Below, piece by piece: positions 9,830-21,259 of a stretch of DNA of 64,000 nucleotides (positions are counted from its first letter, which is position 1; every line of letters begins with the position of its first letter). Made by a program: the position numbers and the translations under genes. This stretch comes from Ceraceosorus guamensis. Its lineage: Eukaryota > Basidiomycota > Exobasidiomycetes > Ceraceosorales > Ceraceosoraceae. Below the pieces are notes generated by a model. The model was given only the letters and a program-made list of their open reading frames with translations. It was not told the origin of the DNA and did not search any database. Where the stretch lies: the NCBI RefSeq assembly GCF_003144195.1, contig NW_020290022.1:1-64000 (forward strand). Direction: 5' to 3'.

Positions 9830-12800
9830 TCAGGCTTTGGCCGTCTTACGCATAGCATCTTCCGATTCGTAGTAGCAAGGATAGAGACAAGCAGCACCGT
9901 GCTCCATCGTGTTCATCTTCCTCCCACCGATCGAAGCATAATCCGACGGCTTCATGTCTGCCGCTTCGTCGATGCGGATGGCAGATAGAAGGGATCGACT
10001 CGAAGCTCGACGCATCGAAGAGTTGATCATCGCAGGAGGAGGCGCGGCTAGACCCAATCCGGTCGGCATCGATTTGCGGTCTTCCACATTCACGCTGCCG
10101 CGCGGGGTGGCTGGGACGGTGTCCAGCGTCGTCTTGCCGCTCAGAACGCTCGCCCGATTGGTGCCGTTGGCTCGAGAAGCGCCGGAGCGACCGATGCTCG
10201 ACCACAAGCGCGACACTGCTCCTTTGGAGCGCGGGGAGAGAGGAGCCTGCGTGCCGGCATGTTTGGTGCCGACGTCTTGTGCAGGCGCCTCATTGCTCAC
10301 AGCAACATCCATCGACGGTGCCTTGCGTAAAAATGGCGAAGCAAAGGTGGAGCCGCTGAGCCTTCGCCCGCCCGTGCTGGTCCTCTTCACCTTGGAGGCG
10401 TCGGGTGCAGCATTCTGACGCGGTCGCGGGGGGCAGCTTTTGCGTTCAGTGGCAGGCGCAGCGGTATCGTCGAATGAGATGCTTGGAGAAGTAGCACGTC
10501 GATGGTGCGTGGGCGGGGATGGCGCCACGCTCAAGAACGACGTGATGGCAGTGCTCGCGTCGTCTCGCTCACGTTCTTGCAAGACCGAAGAGCAGCGGAG
10601 CTCCTTTTGGTCGCGTTCCAGCTTTGGAGACGAGTGGGTCGAGGTGGCAGGAGTGGAGCAGTCGCCGCTCGAACTCCTCGAGGCGAATGCGGCGACTTGA
10701 CCCAAAGACGTCGATGCGGTGTCCGCAGTCATGTTGGAGCTTGCACTCGTGCTGCGTGACAGGTCCGACACAACTCTGACTGTGGGCGTCGGCATCCTCG
10801 CAACCGCGACGTCGTCAGGAACATCTCCCAGGCTATCAAAGGCGTCTTGCTCCTCTTCGTCGAGAGCAAGATGACCGCCTTGCTCGGCTGCACTCCACTC
10901 TGCATCCGCAACCCGACGGTGCAAAGCAAATCGCGTCGGCGTGGATTTGGGCACTAATTTGCGAACGAACGCCAAGCGACGGGAGTGGTAGCGGTGCGAG
11001 CGGACGGGATGGAAAAAGTCCAAACGCATTTGCTCCAACTCTGACTTTCTGAAAGTCGCGAACCCATCCGACATGGTTGGCATGGGGTCGGTGGCAGCTT
11101 TGCGGCTGGCAAAGAGCAGTGCCAAGTAGCATTGCTTGCGCTGCAGCATGCTTCTCGCATGACTGCCTTCGGTTTGATCTGGCTCGGCTTTGCATGCAAA
11201 GCCCGAGTCGATGCCCATCTGTTTGGTCCAAGGCGCACCGCAAACCAGCAAGGAGGGATAAGCGGGAGAAATTCGCTCCGCTCTCGCCGTGACAAGCGCC
11301 TCGACAAAGTTTTTGACGAGCGTCTCGAGCTCTTTGGGACCTTCATGACCGCTTCCAACAACGTGGTCGACTAGACCGCATCGCAGAGCCTGCTTTGCGC
11401 TCATCGGCATCATCGAGCGGGTCAGCTCGCGGGCCTTTTGGACGCCACATCGAGCGGGCCAGCTGTATGTGTGCCACTCGGAGCCGTAAAGACCCAGGCC
11501 GCGATAATGAGGATTGAAGGTGGCGCCCGCAGAAGCAATGCAGATGTCTGCAGCCGTACCCAACGCCAGACCTCCGGCTGCTGCATTTCCCCGCAGCGCC
11601 GAAATGGTGAGGACGCCCGAAGGCGCCAAAATCTTCTCCACCACGTCATCGATGGCATTGATATTGGCCCAGGATTCAGCAGCAGGGTCTTCGGATCCCT
11701 CGATTACGTTGAGAGCGATACCATTGGAAAAGTATCCCGCGCCACCCATCAGCACCACAGCATGCACCTTGGGCTCTCGACTCAACGTCCATTCCAGTGC
11801 AGCTGCGAGCTCATGGCACTGATCAGTGGCAGTAGCGCCGTTGTAGAAGTCGAAGTAGACGTAGGCAATTCTTGTACTCTGGCCGGCGGTTTCGATGTCG
11901 ACCCAGACTTGCTGCCACGTTCCAGGCTGAAAAGCCCAAGCTTCGTGGTCGGCAGGCGCGGGCCACTCAGGCACAGCGGCCAGCTCGAGCTTTCGCGCCA
12001 GCGCTGCGTCAGACTCGATGGCCTGCACCGATGGGAGCTTGGGATGCAGATGCTTGTCTACCTTCGCCTTTGGCCTTCGCAGGTGTGTGATCCAGAGCGG
12101 AAAGTCTGCTCCGCAATCCATCAGGACTGCGCCGGCACGAGTGGCGAGGATGGTGCCCGTCTTCGATTGTGCGGCTCGATGGGCAATGTTCTCAGGAAGG
12201 GGCGATGACTGAAGGTGTGCGCCGTACAAAAACATCGAAGGCCCAAGCAGAGAGGACTGCACTCCCGGTTGAGAATCGGCGCTGTTGATGCGCTGGACGA
12301 GTACCTCTGCTCGAAGCTTGTGGGTCGATGATGCTGTCAGCTTGACAAAATCGCGTGCCGAAGCTTTGAACAAAGGCCGTTCGTGAGTCGGGCCTCCTAG
12401 AAAAGGTTGTTGCCTAGAGACGCAGCCGCTTCTCGCCTCCGCCGATAGCTGCAGTGGAAGGTCGACGCCAAAGGGCCTGGCTGTGCAATGTGTCTCCAGG
12501 CGTTCAATGGCTGCGAAGACTGCTCGCACGGCGGCTTGAGAGATGGGTCCGCGGTACAAATCGCTTTTGGTCATCAAGGCGGCTTCTTCATTCATCTCAA
12601 ACTGTTCAAAGGCGACTGCAAGGCGTCTTGCTCGTCAATGCCTAATCTGCGCGCGCCTCTAGCGGCGAGAGCCCACTCACCAATCGGTCCTGCATCTAGA
12701 GCTTCGATGGCTTGCAAGACGGTAATCGCCCAGTGGGAACGTCTTCTTGGTCGAGCATCCGGGGCAGCATGTCGATAGTCGATGAGTGCCAGCTGTTCAT

Positions 12801-13216
12801 GCCAATTTTCGAGCTCGCCAGTATCTCCGAACAGAGCGAGGTCAATGGCCGAAGGTCCAGCGTCTCCAGGGGCGCCCTGGGAAAATTGATGCGAGAGGAA
12901 CGCTCAGCTCCTCCGTGCGCGCATTCGTGGTTACCAATTCATAAGAGCCCACGCGCCTAGGAGCACAGCTTTCCTCAAGATGGCCACTCACCGGATGGAC
13001 AATAAGTGTGAGCCACTTGCTGTATACTTGTGCCGGCACTCGCTTGGTGAGGAAAGGGCAGAGGATGAGGTCCGGTTGAGCCATTTCAGCAGCCTCGATC
13101 ATGAGCTCTGATGAGAGCGCCATCTCCACCGTGACGGCATGGCCGCGTTCTTGCAGTGCCAGCGCGAGACGCTGAGACAGCGAGTTGTGAGCAGTGCAGA
13201 TGAAGAGGATCTTCAT
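9830..13216 (-). CDS. HypX/HoxX-like formyltransferase-crotonase fusion protein
   Basis: Proposed exons on the minus strand: 13216-12992, 12876-12681 and 12615-9830, 1068 residues. Residues 1-330 match the formyltransferase half of bacterial HypX: MKILFICTAHNSLSQRL at the start, HPGAPGDAGPSAID across the first splice, WAITVLQAIEALDAGPI across the second, then KSDLYRGPIS. Residues 390-560 are the crotonase half: SNGIALN (437-443), DPAAESWANINAIDD (about 450-464) and NPHYRGLGLYGSEW (508-521). The HypX end region (FRKSELEQMRLDFF, then FVRKLVPKS) runs to about 707. In bacteria the first half moves a formyl group from N10-formyl-THF to CoA, and the second releases CO from formyl-CoA for [NiFe]-hydrogenase. 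The remaining 360 residues are a disordered Ser/Thr/Pro/Arg tail absent from bacterial proteins. A 105-base in-frame intron near residues 597-632 is possible. No PTS1. The role in a fungus is unknown. Confidence 0.88.
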
Positions 13217-16200
13217 AGCGGTGACACTCCGGTAGGGCGTGTGCTAGCACAATCCTCGGATCAGGGCGGTGTATGGCAGGCCGTCGGCCTCGCGAGCAGG
13301 CAGCTACGCGGTAAATACGTGTGCGGTGTGGAGGCTTTCCGAAGTCTGGATACACCGCAATCAAGTGAATGGCCGGGGGCTGATGTGCAGCTGCTGGAGG
13401 CAAGAAATGAGCGGGGGATAAGGTGGTGTTGTTTCGGATGGAATAGTCAGTGAGTCGTGAGTATATGTTTTGCCATTTGATCGACGGTTATATAGTTCTG
13501 GATCGGTGATGGTGTCCGGTGCACTGATCCGTCATTCACGATTGCTGGCAATCATTCCACGATTTGAGATACACAACTCCTTGCTCGCCCGCGGTGATTG
13601 TGCTCGATGCCGAGACGGCGGGCACAACAACGCAGCGCCCGCGGTTCTTGCGTCCAAGACAAACCCCGATCTCACGTCACCTTCGCTTGTCGGTTGCGAC
13701 GATGACTCAGATTTGACTCTGGCAAGTCAGCTCCGGAAGGATTTGCAAGAGCGTTATACGACCGCGTGAGTCAAGAGTGGGGAGTCAATCAAGGCGTACG
13801 TTGGTCGTTGAAATGAATGAATCAAAGTGAATCCATCTGCATGCCCCGCTGTCCGTCCGCATCCTACTTAATTGTGACTGCGCATGTCATTTGCGATACT
13901 GTAAGGATGCTCCACCGGAAGACAACTTGACCCGTGAAGTCGTGACTGTTGTGTGCCCACAAAGAGCCCCGCGGGATCTCGATGCAGGGGTACCTTGCGT
14001 CAGCCAGCCTCCGGGTATGCAAGGATCTTACGCTGTGACTGTACTGTACTGTACTGTGTCTCGACAGAGCGGGCGGACCATTGCCCTTTGAAGGTCAGAG
14101 GAGGCTATCATTGTTCGACACGAGATGCGATCGTCGCTGAGTGGCCCGCTACAGATGTCTCCGCCAGCGCGGTCCGCGTGGGCCAACCAGCTGGACCCTA
14201 GCGGTAGTGGCATACATAGAGCCCTTGGCGAAGATGAGAACGGGGAAAGACGGCGAGCGGTATGCCAGGCATTGCCCGGAGAGCATTTCCTCACCTTGAG
14301 CCCCTTTTCACCGTCAGAAGACAATTGCCCCCTTTGCCAGAAAACGGGGCAGTGCAAGGGTGAGGAAGTCAATGGAGCGCGAGGTTGATGCTGTGTCGTG
14401 GTGCTACGCAATCTTGAGTAATGACCCGTGACCAGCGTCTCTTGATGATTGAAAGGAAAGGCTCCTTGCATGCTTAATTGACGGAATTTGGCGTTCCGCC
14501 AGCGACAAATGGAAGAGAGGCACGGACCAACTCGCACGCACCCTTGCCCCTGCCGGCACGCGCCCGTCCGCCATATTCTTCTGTGTCGTAGACCCTAGCT
14601 GTCCCTACACCTATCTTTGCTGCTAACAAACTGCCTTGCCGATCATAATCACATCGCTCGCACATAGTCAGTTCTTTGCAAGGCGTTGGGGGCATCCCTC
14701 AAAGCTAAAGTGTGGGTTTAGGTCACGCAATCGATGCACATCAAGACCACACCACAAAATGGCGCTGCCTTGCGCATTTCTTTTATGCCATGCGCGTGGA
14801 TGACTCCAGAACGTGCCCTTTGCAACTCAATGGAGCCCTCATATGCGTTCTTTGCGTTCATTCGCGTAGTCTTCAGACTGGCCGCTGCCAGAGCAATCGA
14901 TGCGTACGGGTCCTCCGTAGTCTGCTAGCTGACACCGGCCATCACATCGATCGATCCCTTCCTGGCAATCTTTTCCGGGTCGCGAACGCTACAGGTCAAT
15001 CCAGAACATTTCTGTCCAATTGCACCGCGGCCCATTGATGTATGTGCCTTACTTGAGGAAAGACCGATGACCAAGCCATGTCCCATCCCTTTATCCCCAT
15101 CATTCATCCCCATCATTCATGATTACATCCCTTTTCATCGACCTTGATGCTTGACTCTTTCATGAGTGCTGCATGGCCTAAGCTCAATCGAATGGCGGGG
15201 CACCGCAAGGAGAGCAAGGCAAGGGCGGTGCATGCAGAAACAGGTGCGCCACAATCTGCAACGGGGCTCACAGCATGCATCTGATGATGCAGGAACTCCC
15301 CTTGCCGTTGGCGCAGCAAGGAGTCGCGGCTTGCTCGCGTCCACGCAAGCCATCGTGCATGCCATCTACGGTAGACGTGCTACGGCAGACGAAGACGAGG
15401 TCAGATCGATCCAGCTCCTGCTTGTATAGCTGCTTTGCAGCATATATGGTGTGCTCCCTGGTGCGTCAAGACGAGACTAATGTCTGGTGCTGGGCGGCCT
15501 GAGTCGTGCAACAAGACTGCGTCTATCACGTGATTCGTGTAGCAGGGTGAATCGTGACTTGACTTGACAGGCGACCTCTTACTTCCCAGCTCAAAGTCGT
15601 GGGACCCAACACCGGGTACGATTTGTGGGCCTCGAGGCATGGACTTAGCTTCGCCTGGTCTCATTCACTATTATGATTCAATGACTTTGACTCTACCTGC
15701 AGCTCATCGCCGTGGGTCCTCAACTCGGCACTCAGGCTCTCACGTCTTGGGTTTGCGCGGGTACCCTTGCGAGGCAAAGGTCCGCATGTAATTCTGCTGG
15801 CCAAGCACCAGGTGGATAGGTACCGATTCCAAATATGGCAAGTCGCGGCCAAAATCTCGTCACGTCGATCGCAACATTCGCGCGAGATCAGCTGTCCCGA
15901 GGCTTGCTCGTGCTGTTCCAATTACACCAGCTAGGCTTGCAGAGGTAGACTGGCTTCCAAAATCGGCATACCTCACCCAGCATGAGGAATCCATGCCAGA
16001 GAATTTGGCCTCCAACAAGGTCCATCTCAGCTGCATGACATTGCTTTGGAGAGGAGGATGTGTATGAATTCAGGTTGCTGCTGTCAGCGTCCAGCACCAG
16101 CAGCTTGTGATTAGGCTACACAGGTATGCAAAGACGATGTCCATCAAGGCTTGCCATCGTCGGTCGCAGTAGATGCACGGGCGTGCGATTGTCTCGATCG

Positions 16201-16292
16201 TTGCACTGCAAAGTATGGCTTTCTTGTCAGCGCAACCACGAACAGTGTGAGTCGCACAAGCCGAGAAAAGCCAAAGCTCTAAGTACGGGTGA
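13217..16292. other. Gene-poor intergenic region (3.1 kb)
   Basis: Upstream side of the HypX-like gene and 3' side of the pectinesterase-like gene. Only short frames with no recognisable composition. A dispersed-motif copy lies at 13534-13544 and a pair near 15530-15560. Short tandem words occur, such as CTGTACTGTACTGTACTG at about 14038-14055 and a repeated CCCCATCATTCAT at about 15095-15120. No RNA gene was seen. Confidence 0.45.
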
Positions 16293-18313
16293 CTAGACAA
16301 GCGTGCTCTGGGACGTAGCACGACGACGCTGGAAAGCTGGCTTGTGTTCCTCAATACTGCGACGGTGATGTGTGTGCTTGTGCAAGACTTTGAGCGGACG
16401 AGTGCCTTTGCTCAATTGCGTGAGTTTCGTCGTGTGAATGTAAGACCCGTTTGGCGGCTTGACGCTGCGCTTCGTCTTCGTAGGGCTTGAAATTTTTGCG
16501 GCAGGCTTGGCACTCGTAGCGCCCTGAGGCGAAGCTGGGCAAGTCCAAGGTGCCTTCTTGTTCGCCCAATACTTGACATTCTGCACCGTGCGCCAGTAGC
16601 ACTTGTCGTCGACCTCTGCCCATTCTTCCTCACCAATGTCGGCGACCGGATCTTGCTTGGGCCAGTCCGAGCCAAAAAAGCGAGCTCGGTCCTGGTAGTA
16701 GAGTATGCCGCCTTTCTTGTTCTGAAGCAGCCAGTTCGTGCCATCCATCGTCCAATCGACGAGTGTCTCGTCGAACCCAACACCAAACATGCCCAAGTGG
16801 TAGAATTGTGTCTTGCCTACGACGAAACCGGTCGAGACGCCTTTGCTGTTCCACATTTTGGGGTCGAGGGAGTCGTCCATATACTCGCTATCGAGGAATG
16901 CGGTCCTTGCCATCGAGTCCCAGGGCCTAGCTGCGGGAACGGTGCCTTTGCCGATGACGCTCTCAGCGCCGCCTTCACCGCCAATCATTGCTTGATTGAC
17001 GGCCAGAGCACCTCCGCGGTTTCCAGACCACGCGGCGATGGTGCCTGCCCTTCGGGCTGAGATCATAGGCTGCCACATGAACATCTTTCCGCTTCCTGGA
17101 AACGTCGCGAGGTGAAGTTGCAGTCAGCGTGTCTCACTTCCCTCAAATCGAGGCGGCTGGGCGCGCGTGAGGCAGGGCCACACGACTCACCGACCAGAGT
17201 GTCTTGCCAGCCAGCAACCAGTCCCGCAAGCCAGAAGCATTCGCCGTCACACCTGACGGTGTGCCTCCATGCTATGGCCCAGGTGTTGGAGAACAACACC
17301 TTGGTGCCCTGCGCAACGAAGAAGCTTGGGCCAATATGAGGAAGATCGGCACTGGCGGATGGAGCGGCGCCCTTCTCGCCGGGCTTTTCGGTCAGTGCAG
17401 CGCCCGGAGCGGGCTTGTTGCCGTTGGAACTGGTATTCGGAGCGGTGTTCGGAGCGGTGGTGGGTTTCGAAGCGTTTGGATCGCCTCCAGCGCTCGCATT
17501 AGTCTTGCCGTCCGCATTCGGTTCGGCATTGCCACCTGCGTTGGCGCCTGTCTTGTTGTCCGTTTTACCATCCGCATTGGGAGGGGCATTGTCACCTACA
17601 TTCGTGCTCGTCTTGCCGTCCCCGTTCGGATTGGCATTGCCACCTGCGTTCGTGCTCGTCTTGCCGTCACTTTTGCCATTCGAGCTGGGAGTGGCGTTGC
17701 CATCTGCGTTCGTGCTCGTCTTGCCGTCCGTTTTGCCGTCTGCAGTTGGAGTGGCATTAGCATTCGCGTTGGGCGTCGAAGTTGGTTGGCCAGTCGGGGC
17801 ACCGTTAGCGCTAGATTGCCCAGCAGGAAGATCTCGCTTGACGGGCGTCGCATTGATAGCTTCCGTGTCCCTCTGATTCCACACTTCGACGTCGTGAATG
17901 GCAATCGTCTTGCCTTGGGCGTCAAAAGTAAAGACGGGCGTCTCGTCCGTCGGTGCGGCGTGAATGACGGGCCAAGTGAAGCGCGCAGCTTTGCCCGCTT
18001 CTTCGGTCCAGATCAACTCCCCTAGCAGCGTGACGGAACGCTTGACCGCGTACTTGGCGTCGAAGTTGACGTAGCCGCTGGATTCGATGTCGCGCTGAGA
18101 GATGAGGATCACCGGTGCTGTACCAGCCAGAGCGGCCGTCAGTTCGGTCGAGTTGTGCACGACGACCGTTCCTTTGGGACACTGAGCCAAATCAGTGCCG
18201 CCCTTCTCTTGACACGCTTGATGCTTGCCAGCACCGAGCACTCCTGAAAAGGTGGTGAGTGCACATGACACCAAGAGGAGCAAAGACGCGCGATGTAGGG
18301 GACTCCAAGGCAT
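16293..18313 (-). CDS. Secreted pectinesterase-like (CE8 fold) protein with repeat insertion
   Basis: Exons 18313-17191 and 17095-16293, 641 residues. The start MPWSPLHRASLLLLVSCAL is a clear signal peptide. Residues 45-150 resemble the N-terminal strands of pectin methylesterases (SVTLLGE, then a block in which DAQGKTIAIHDVEVWNQ introduces a beta-helix-like segment). After a low-complexity insertion of about 160 residues, the fold resumes with VLFSNTWAIAWRHTVRCDGE and GWQDTLVGSGKMFMW, where QDTL (370-373) corresponds to the first catalytic Asp region. The downstream block ISARRAGTIAAWSGNRGG occupies the place of the family's later motifs, but I cannot find the second catalytic Asp motif (DFIFG), so activity is doubtful. 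The C terminus is basic and His-rich. An alternative call is another right-handed beta-helix carbohydrate-active protein. The splice is well supported (GTGAGT, phase 1). Confidence 0.62.
17465..17770 (-). repeat. Coding minisatellite (Asn/Gly/Lys/Thr repeats)
   Basis: Inside the pectinesterase-like gene. Imperfect units built on DGKTSTNAGGNA recur about six times. On the plus strand the shared core TTCGTGCTCGTCTTGCCGTC recurs near 17601, 17649 and 17709. Unit length varies in multiples of three, so the frame is kept. The insertion probably forms a flexible linker that could vary in length between strains. Confidence 0.75.
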
Positions 18314-19315
18314 TCTTGATGAGATCGCAAAGTTTCAAGGAGCGTGTTCGAGCGGAGAGCGGACTAGGGCAGGTGTCTGATGCTATCACGGGAAGCGACG
18401 ACGACGGAGATTGGGGGCAGTGGTAGGGATCGAGGCACACGTCCACCGTTCGTCCAAGTGACAGCTCCCTTATTTAAGCGGGAGACCGTGCTAGGGCTAG
18501 CGCTGAGCGAAAGGGCGTTGGCGTGAGCCGCTGATCAGGGCCACGGCAGCAAAGTACGGTCGGAAATGGGGTCCACCAGTCTTGAGTGCTGCCTCAAGTG
18601 GATCAAGAAGCAAGGAACAAGTCAGGTGTATATATATATGAAGGCTACGCTGCTTGCGGACCGCCTGCTCTGCGCAGACTGCGCCAAAGGACTGTCCTAA
18701 TGCAGCGCGTTTAGGAAGCACAACGACCGCGACTTGCGAACTGCTGGCCGCCGTCATTCGGCACACTACGACCAGGCGACTTTGAGCTACCCTCCCACGG
18801 CATGCCTGGGTCCATGATACAGATTGTCGCACCGGATTGTTGGAATAAGTGGCCGTGAGGTGCTGACGCCGATCTGCAAGACGTTTGCTGCTCGCGAGGC
18901 ATGAATGACGAGTGCCCGCTGCAGGGTATACAGCAGCATCTGCTGTATGCCAGCCGGATGCTGACACTGGTCACTACGACGCCACTCACGACTGCGCGAC
19001 GTGCGACGGAGGCAAGGTAATCTAGAAGCGAGGTTGGTGCGCACAGCATTGTGCAAACCCTCTCCTTGATACGATACAAGTTCGTGCTTATCGCCCATGG
19101 TGGCGTTGAGGCTCCGATTGTTTAATTCGTCTACGCGAAGGGGCCACTTCCGCCTTGCCAAGCTTCCTTGACTGCTCGCGCTCGTCGCACTTGGCGTTGC
19201 CAATGGTGCATTCCAGTGCGACAGCGTTGGAAGAACGAACCGTAAGGCCTTTTCTTCCCGCTCAAAGCTACTTCTGAACCGACTTCTATATCGGTATCAC
19301 TGGCCGTTTCGAGCC
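18314..19315. other. Intergenic region with TA-repeat and TATA-like element
   Basis: Promoter side of the pectinesterase-like gene. A TTAAATAA word on the minus strand (18470-18477) lies 157 bases from its ATG and is a weak TATA candidate. A GTATATATATATATG tract lies near 18628-18642. No gene is supportable. Confidence 0.4.
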
Positions 19316-19684
19316 ATGTATTTGGCGCAGCGATGGCGATGGGTATCTATCGTAGCAACCGACCGCAGACGGCAGACACCCTGTTACCTAATCCCGGCTT
19401 GGCCCGGCTCGGATGCCACCCAGCTAAGGATTGGTGAGCCAACATCGTAGAGCGACCGCACTTTTGCTGGGCTGCGTTCTAATGCAATTGTAGGACCTGC
19501 CAAGAAGCTCGATCTGCGTTGCTTGAGGTCAACACCACAACCATACACTCTACCGACAACAGGTCGTGATGCGATGGCTCTTCTGAGAGATTTGGCTGTG
19601 CAGAATGAGGGTGTTGCTGCAGCATTGGCGCTGGCAATCATCAATGGTCAGCCACTGATGAGGTATGTATGCTGCAGCAAGTAG
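19316..19684 (+). CDS. Possible small two-exon gene, unknown
   Basis: Exon 1, 19316-19433, and exon 2, 19494-19684, give 102 residues. The 60-base intron is convincing: ATTG/GTGAGC donor, a TTCTAATG branch-like site 13 bases before the end, and a TTGTAG acceptor. The phase is consistent (1 + 2 bases). The second exon encodes a well-mixed stretch, TGRDAMALLRDLAVQNEGVA, then a hydrophobic AAALALAIINGQ. There is no signal peptide and no family that I recognise. The short length and lack of conserved motifs make this a candidate only. A donor-like GTATGT near the end leaves open a further intron and exon. Confidence 0.33.
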
Positions 19685-20416
19685 GGTGGTCTGCATGTAT
19701 GCCATCGAAGAGAGGCCAAGATTTCAATGTTTCCTATCCTCTTGACGGGATTGGACGAGATGGAAAGGTCGCACCACAAGCACTACCGAGTTCGGAGTGG
19801 AGCTCAGTGACTGAATGAGGGCCCTCGGCAACACGCTTGGCGCACCGTATGCTTGAAGCTACTGCTGTAACGAGTGCGCACACACGCATACAACAGGATT
19901 GATCTGCAAAGCATTGCATTGCCTTGCGACGGCAAGGAGGTGATGCCGCCTCCGGCTGTTGGATTGTGTGGATGTGACGATCGATTGGCCTTGAGTCTCG
20001 GTGGAAGACGCCGGGCGCACTTTCATGACAGGCGCGCATGCGACCACCAGCAAAACGAACCGGCGTGTGCTTCTGTCTTCTGTCAGTGTTGGCGAGCAAA
20101 GTTTGGCAGGGTATGCGATGTGATGTTGCCACTGGACGCAATGTTGTAGCAATTGAGAAGTTACTATGCGGTGCCGTAGACGTTTTTTGTCGCGCTCATG
20201 TTGAATGCGGCAAGGATCAGGTGGGGCCAAGCGTCGTGCTGGATGGAGCTGCCTTCTGCTGTGCTTAGTGTCACGAGACTGTGCTGGAATGATGGATCAG
20301 GTTGCGGGCGTGGTGTCTGGGCCCAAAGGTGAGACTGCACTCACTCTATGAGTCGCATCCACTTGGCATGTGTCAACCCAGCTTCCAGCAGACACTTGCA
20401 AATCCGCTGCCGCCGA
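19685..20416. other. Intergenic region
   Basis: About 730 bases with no supportable gene. It separates the small candidate gene from the 3' end of VMA21. Confidence 0.4.
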
Positions 20417-20734
20417 CTACTTGTCCTTTTTGTTCTCCTGCTTGCCAGCAGCTGCGGATGCATCGACTCTCCTAGCGTCGGTCTGCGTGGCCTGTTCCGG
20501 TCCTTGATCCTCCAAGAAGGCCACGACGATGTAGGCAACAAGGACAATGTTGACCACCAACGCTGCTATGCCTCCCGCAAATGTCGTATTATCTTTGGAC
20601 AGGTGAGTGATGGAGACGTAGTAGGCGGTGAGAGGAGCGGCAAAGATGAAGAAGGAGAAGAGGGCAAGCTTGTAGTACACTCCAATTGCCGGATCCTTGC
20701 CGCGAGGAGCCACGTTGGACGGTTTGACATCCAT
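20417..20734 (-). CDS. VMA21: V-ATPase assembly protein VMA21
   Basis: A single exon of 105 residues, the usual size for this family. VMA21 is a small ER membrane chaperone that helps assemble the V0 proteolipid ring and escorts it out of the ER. Two membrane segments are clear (about residues 23-42 and 52-73). They are joined by a short lumenal loop and preceded by VYYKLALFSFF, with the family-typical VVNIVLVAYIVVAFLED at the second helix. The cytosolic tail is charged and ends in KKDK, a C-terminal dilysine ER-retrieval signal like that of yeast Vma21. It is divergent from the acidic-protein gene, 525 bases away. Confidence 0.92.
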   Translation of the reverse strand: MDVKPSNVAPRGKDPAIGVYYKLALFSFFIFAAPLTAYYVSITHLSKDNTTFAGGIAALVVNIVLVAYIVVAFLEDQGPEQATQTDARRVDASAAAGKQENKKDK

Positions 20735-21259
20735 CGTGGTGACGATTCAGCGCGCTTGTCTGTTGACTGGCTGGATCGAAACAAACGCGCGCACTTGTGA
20801 TAAGACTGGTGACTTGTCAGTCCTGTGCCAGACAGAAAGGCGAATCGCGAATAAATCACAATCACGAATGATGAAGACCGATCTGTTCGTGAGCCAGAAG
20901 AGTCGACAGTTGGAGTATAGCGCGCTGCTGCACGGACAAAGATCGACACAACAGGCCGTATGAAAACGCCGCCACACTCACGCAGGCGCCATCATGCAGG
21001 CGGCCGCTCATTCGTGGTTAGGAACGATCGGTGTAGAGCGCGGGCCTCCTCCACATGCTGCTCCTATACACTCACGACTGCTGTGACTGCACCCTCGTCC
21101 TCATTGCACTGCTCACCCATTCACGATTTTACGCATCCTCGCCCAGCCGTCATCCTGCCAATCGATTCCCATTCACCTCGTTCGTGAGCGTCGCACTGGA
21201 TTCGTGCGATCCACCAGCTCGGGGTTTCTGGACGCTTTTGATGCGTGAAGGCGCACACG
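20735..21259. promoter_or_regulatory. Divergent promoter region (VMA21 / acidic protein gene)
   Basis: Shared upstream DNA of two divergent genes. Contains three copies of the dispersed motif or close variants: CAATCACGAATG near 20858-20870, CATTCGTGGTTA near 21008-21019 and CATTCACGATTTT near 21118-21130. Confidence 0.45.

Noticed and set aside
11438-12208. 256-codon plus-strand frame
   Set aside because: Antisense to the HypX-like crotonase domain.
17204-18025. 273-codon plus-strand Val/Arg/Ala-rich frame
   Set aside because: Antisense to the pectinesterase-like gene; its regularity comes from the repeat array.
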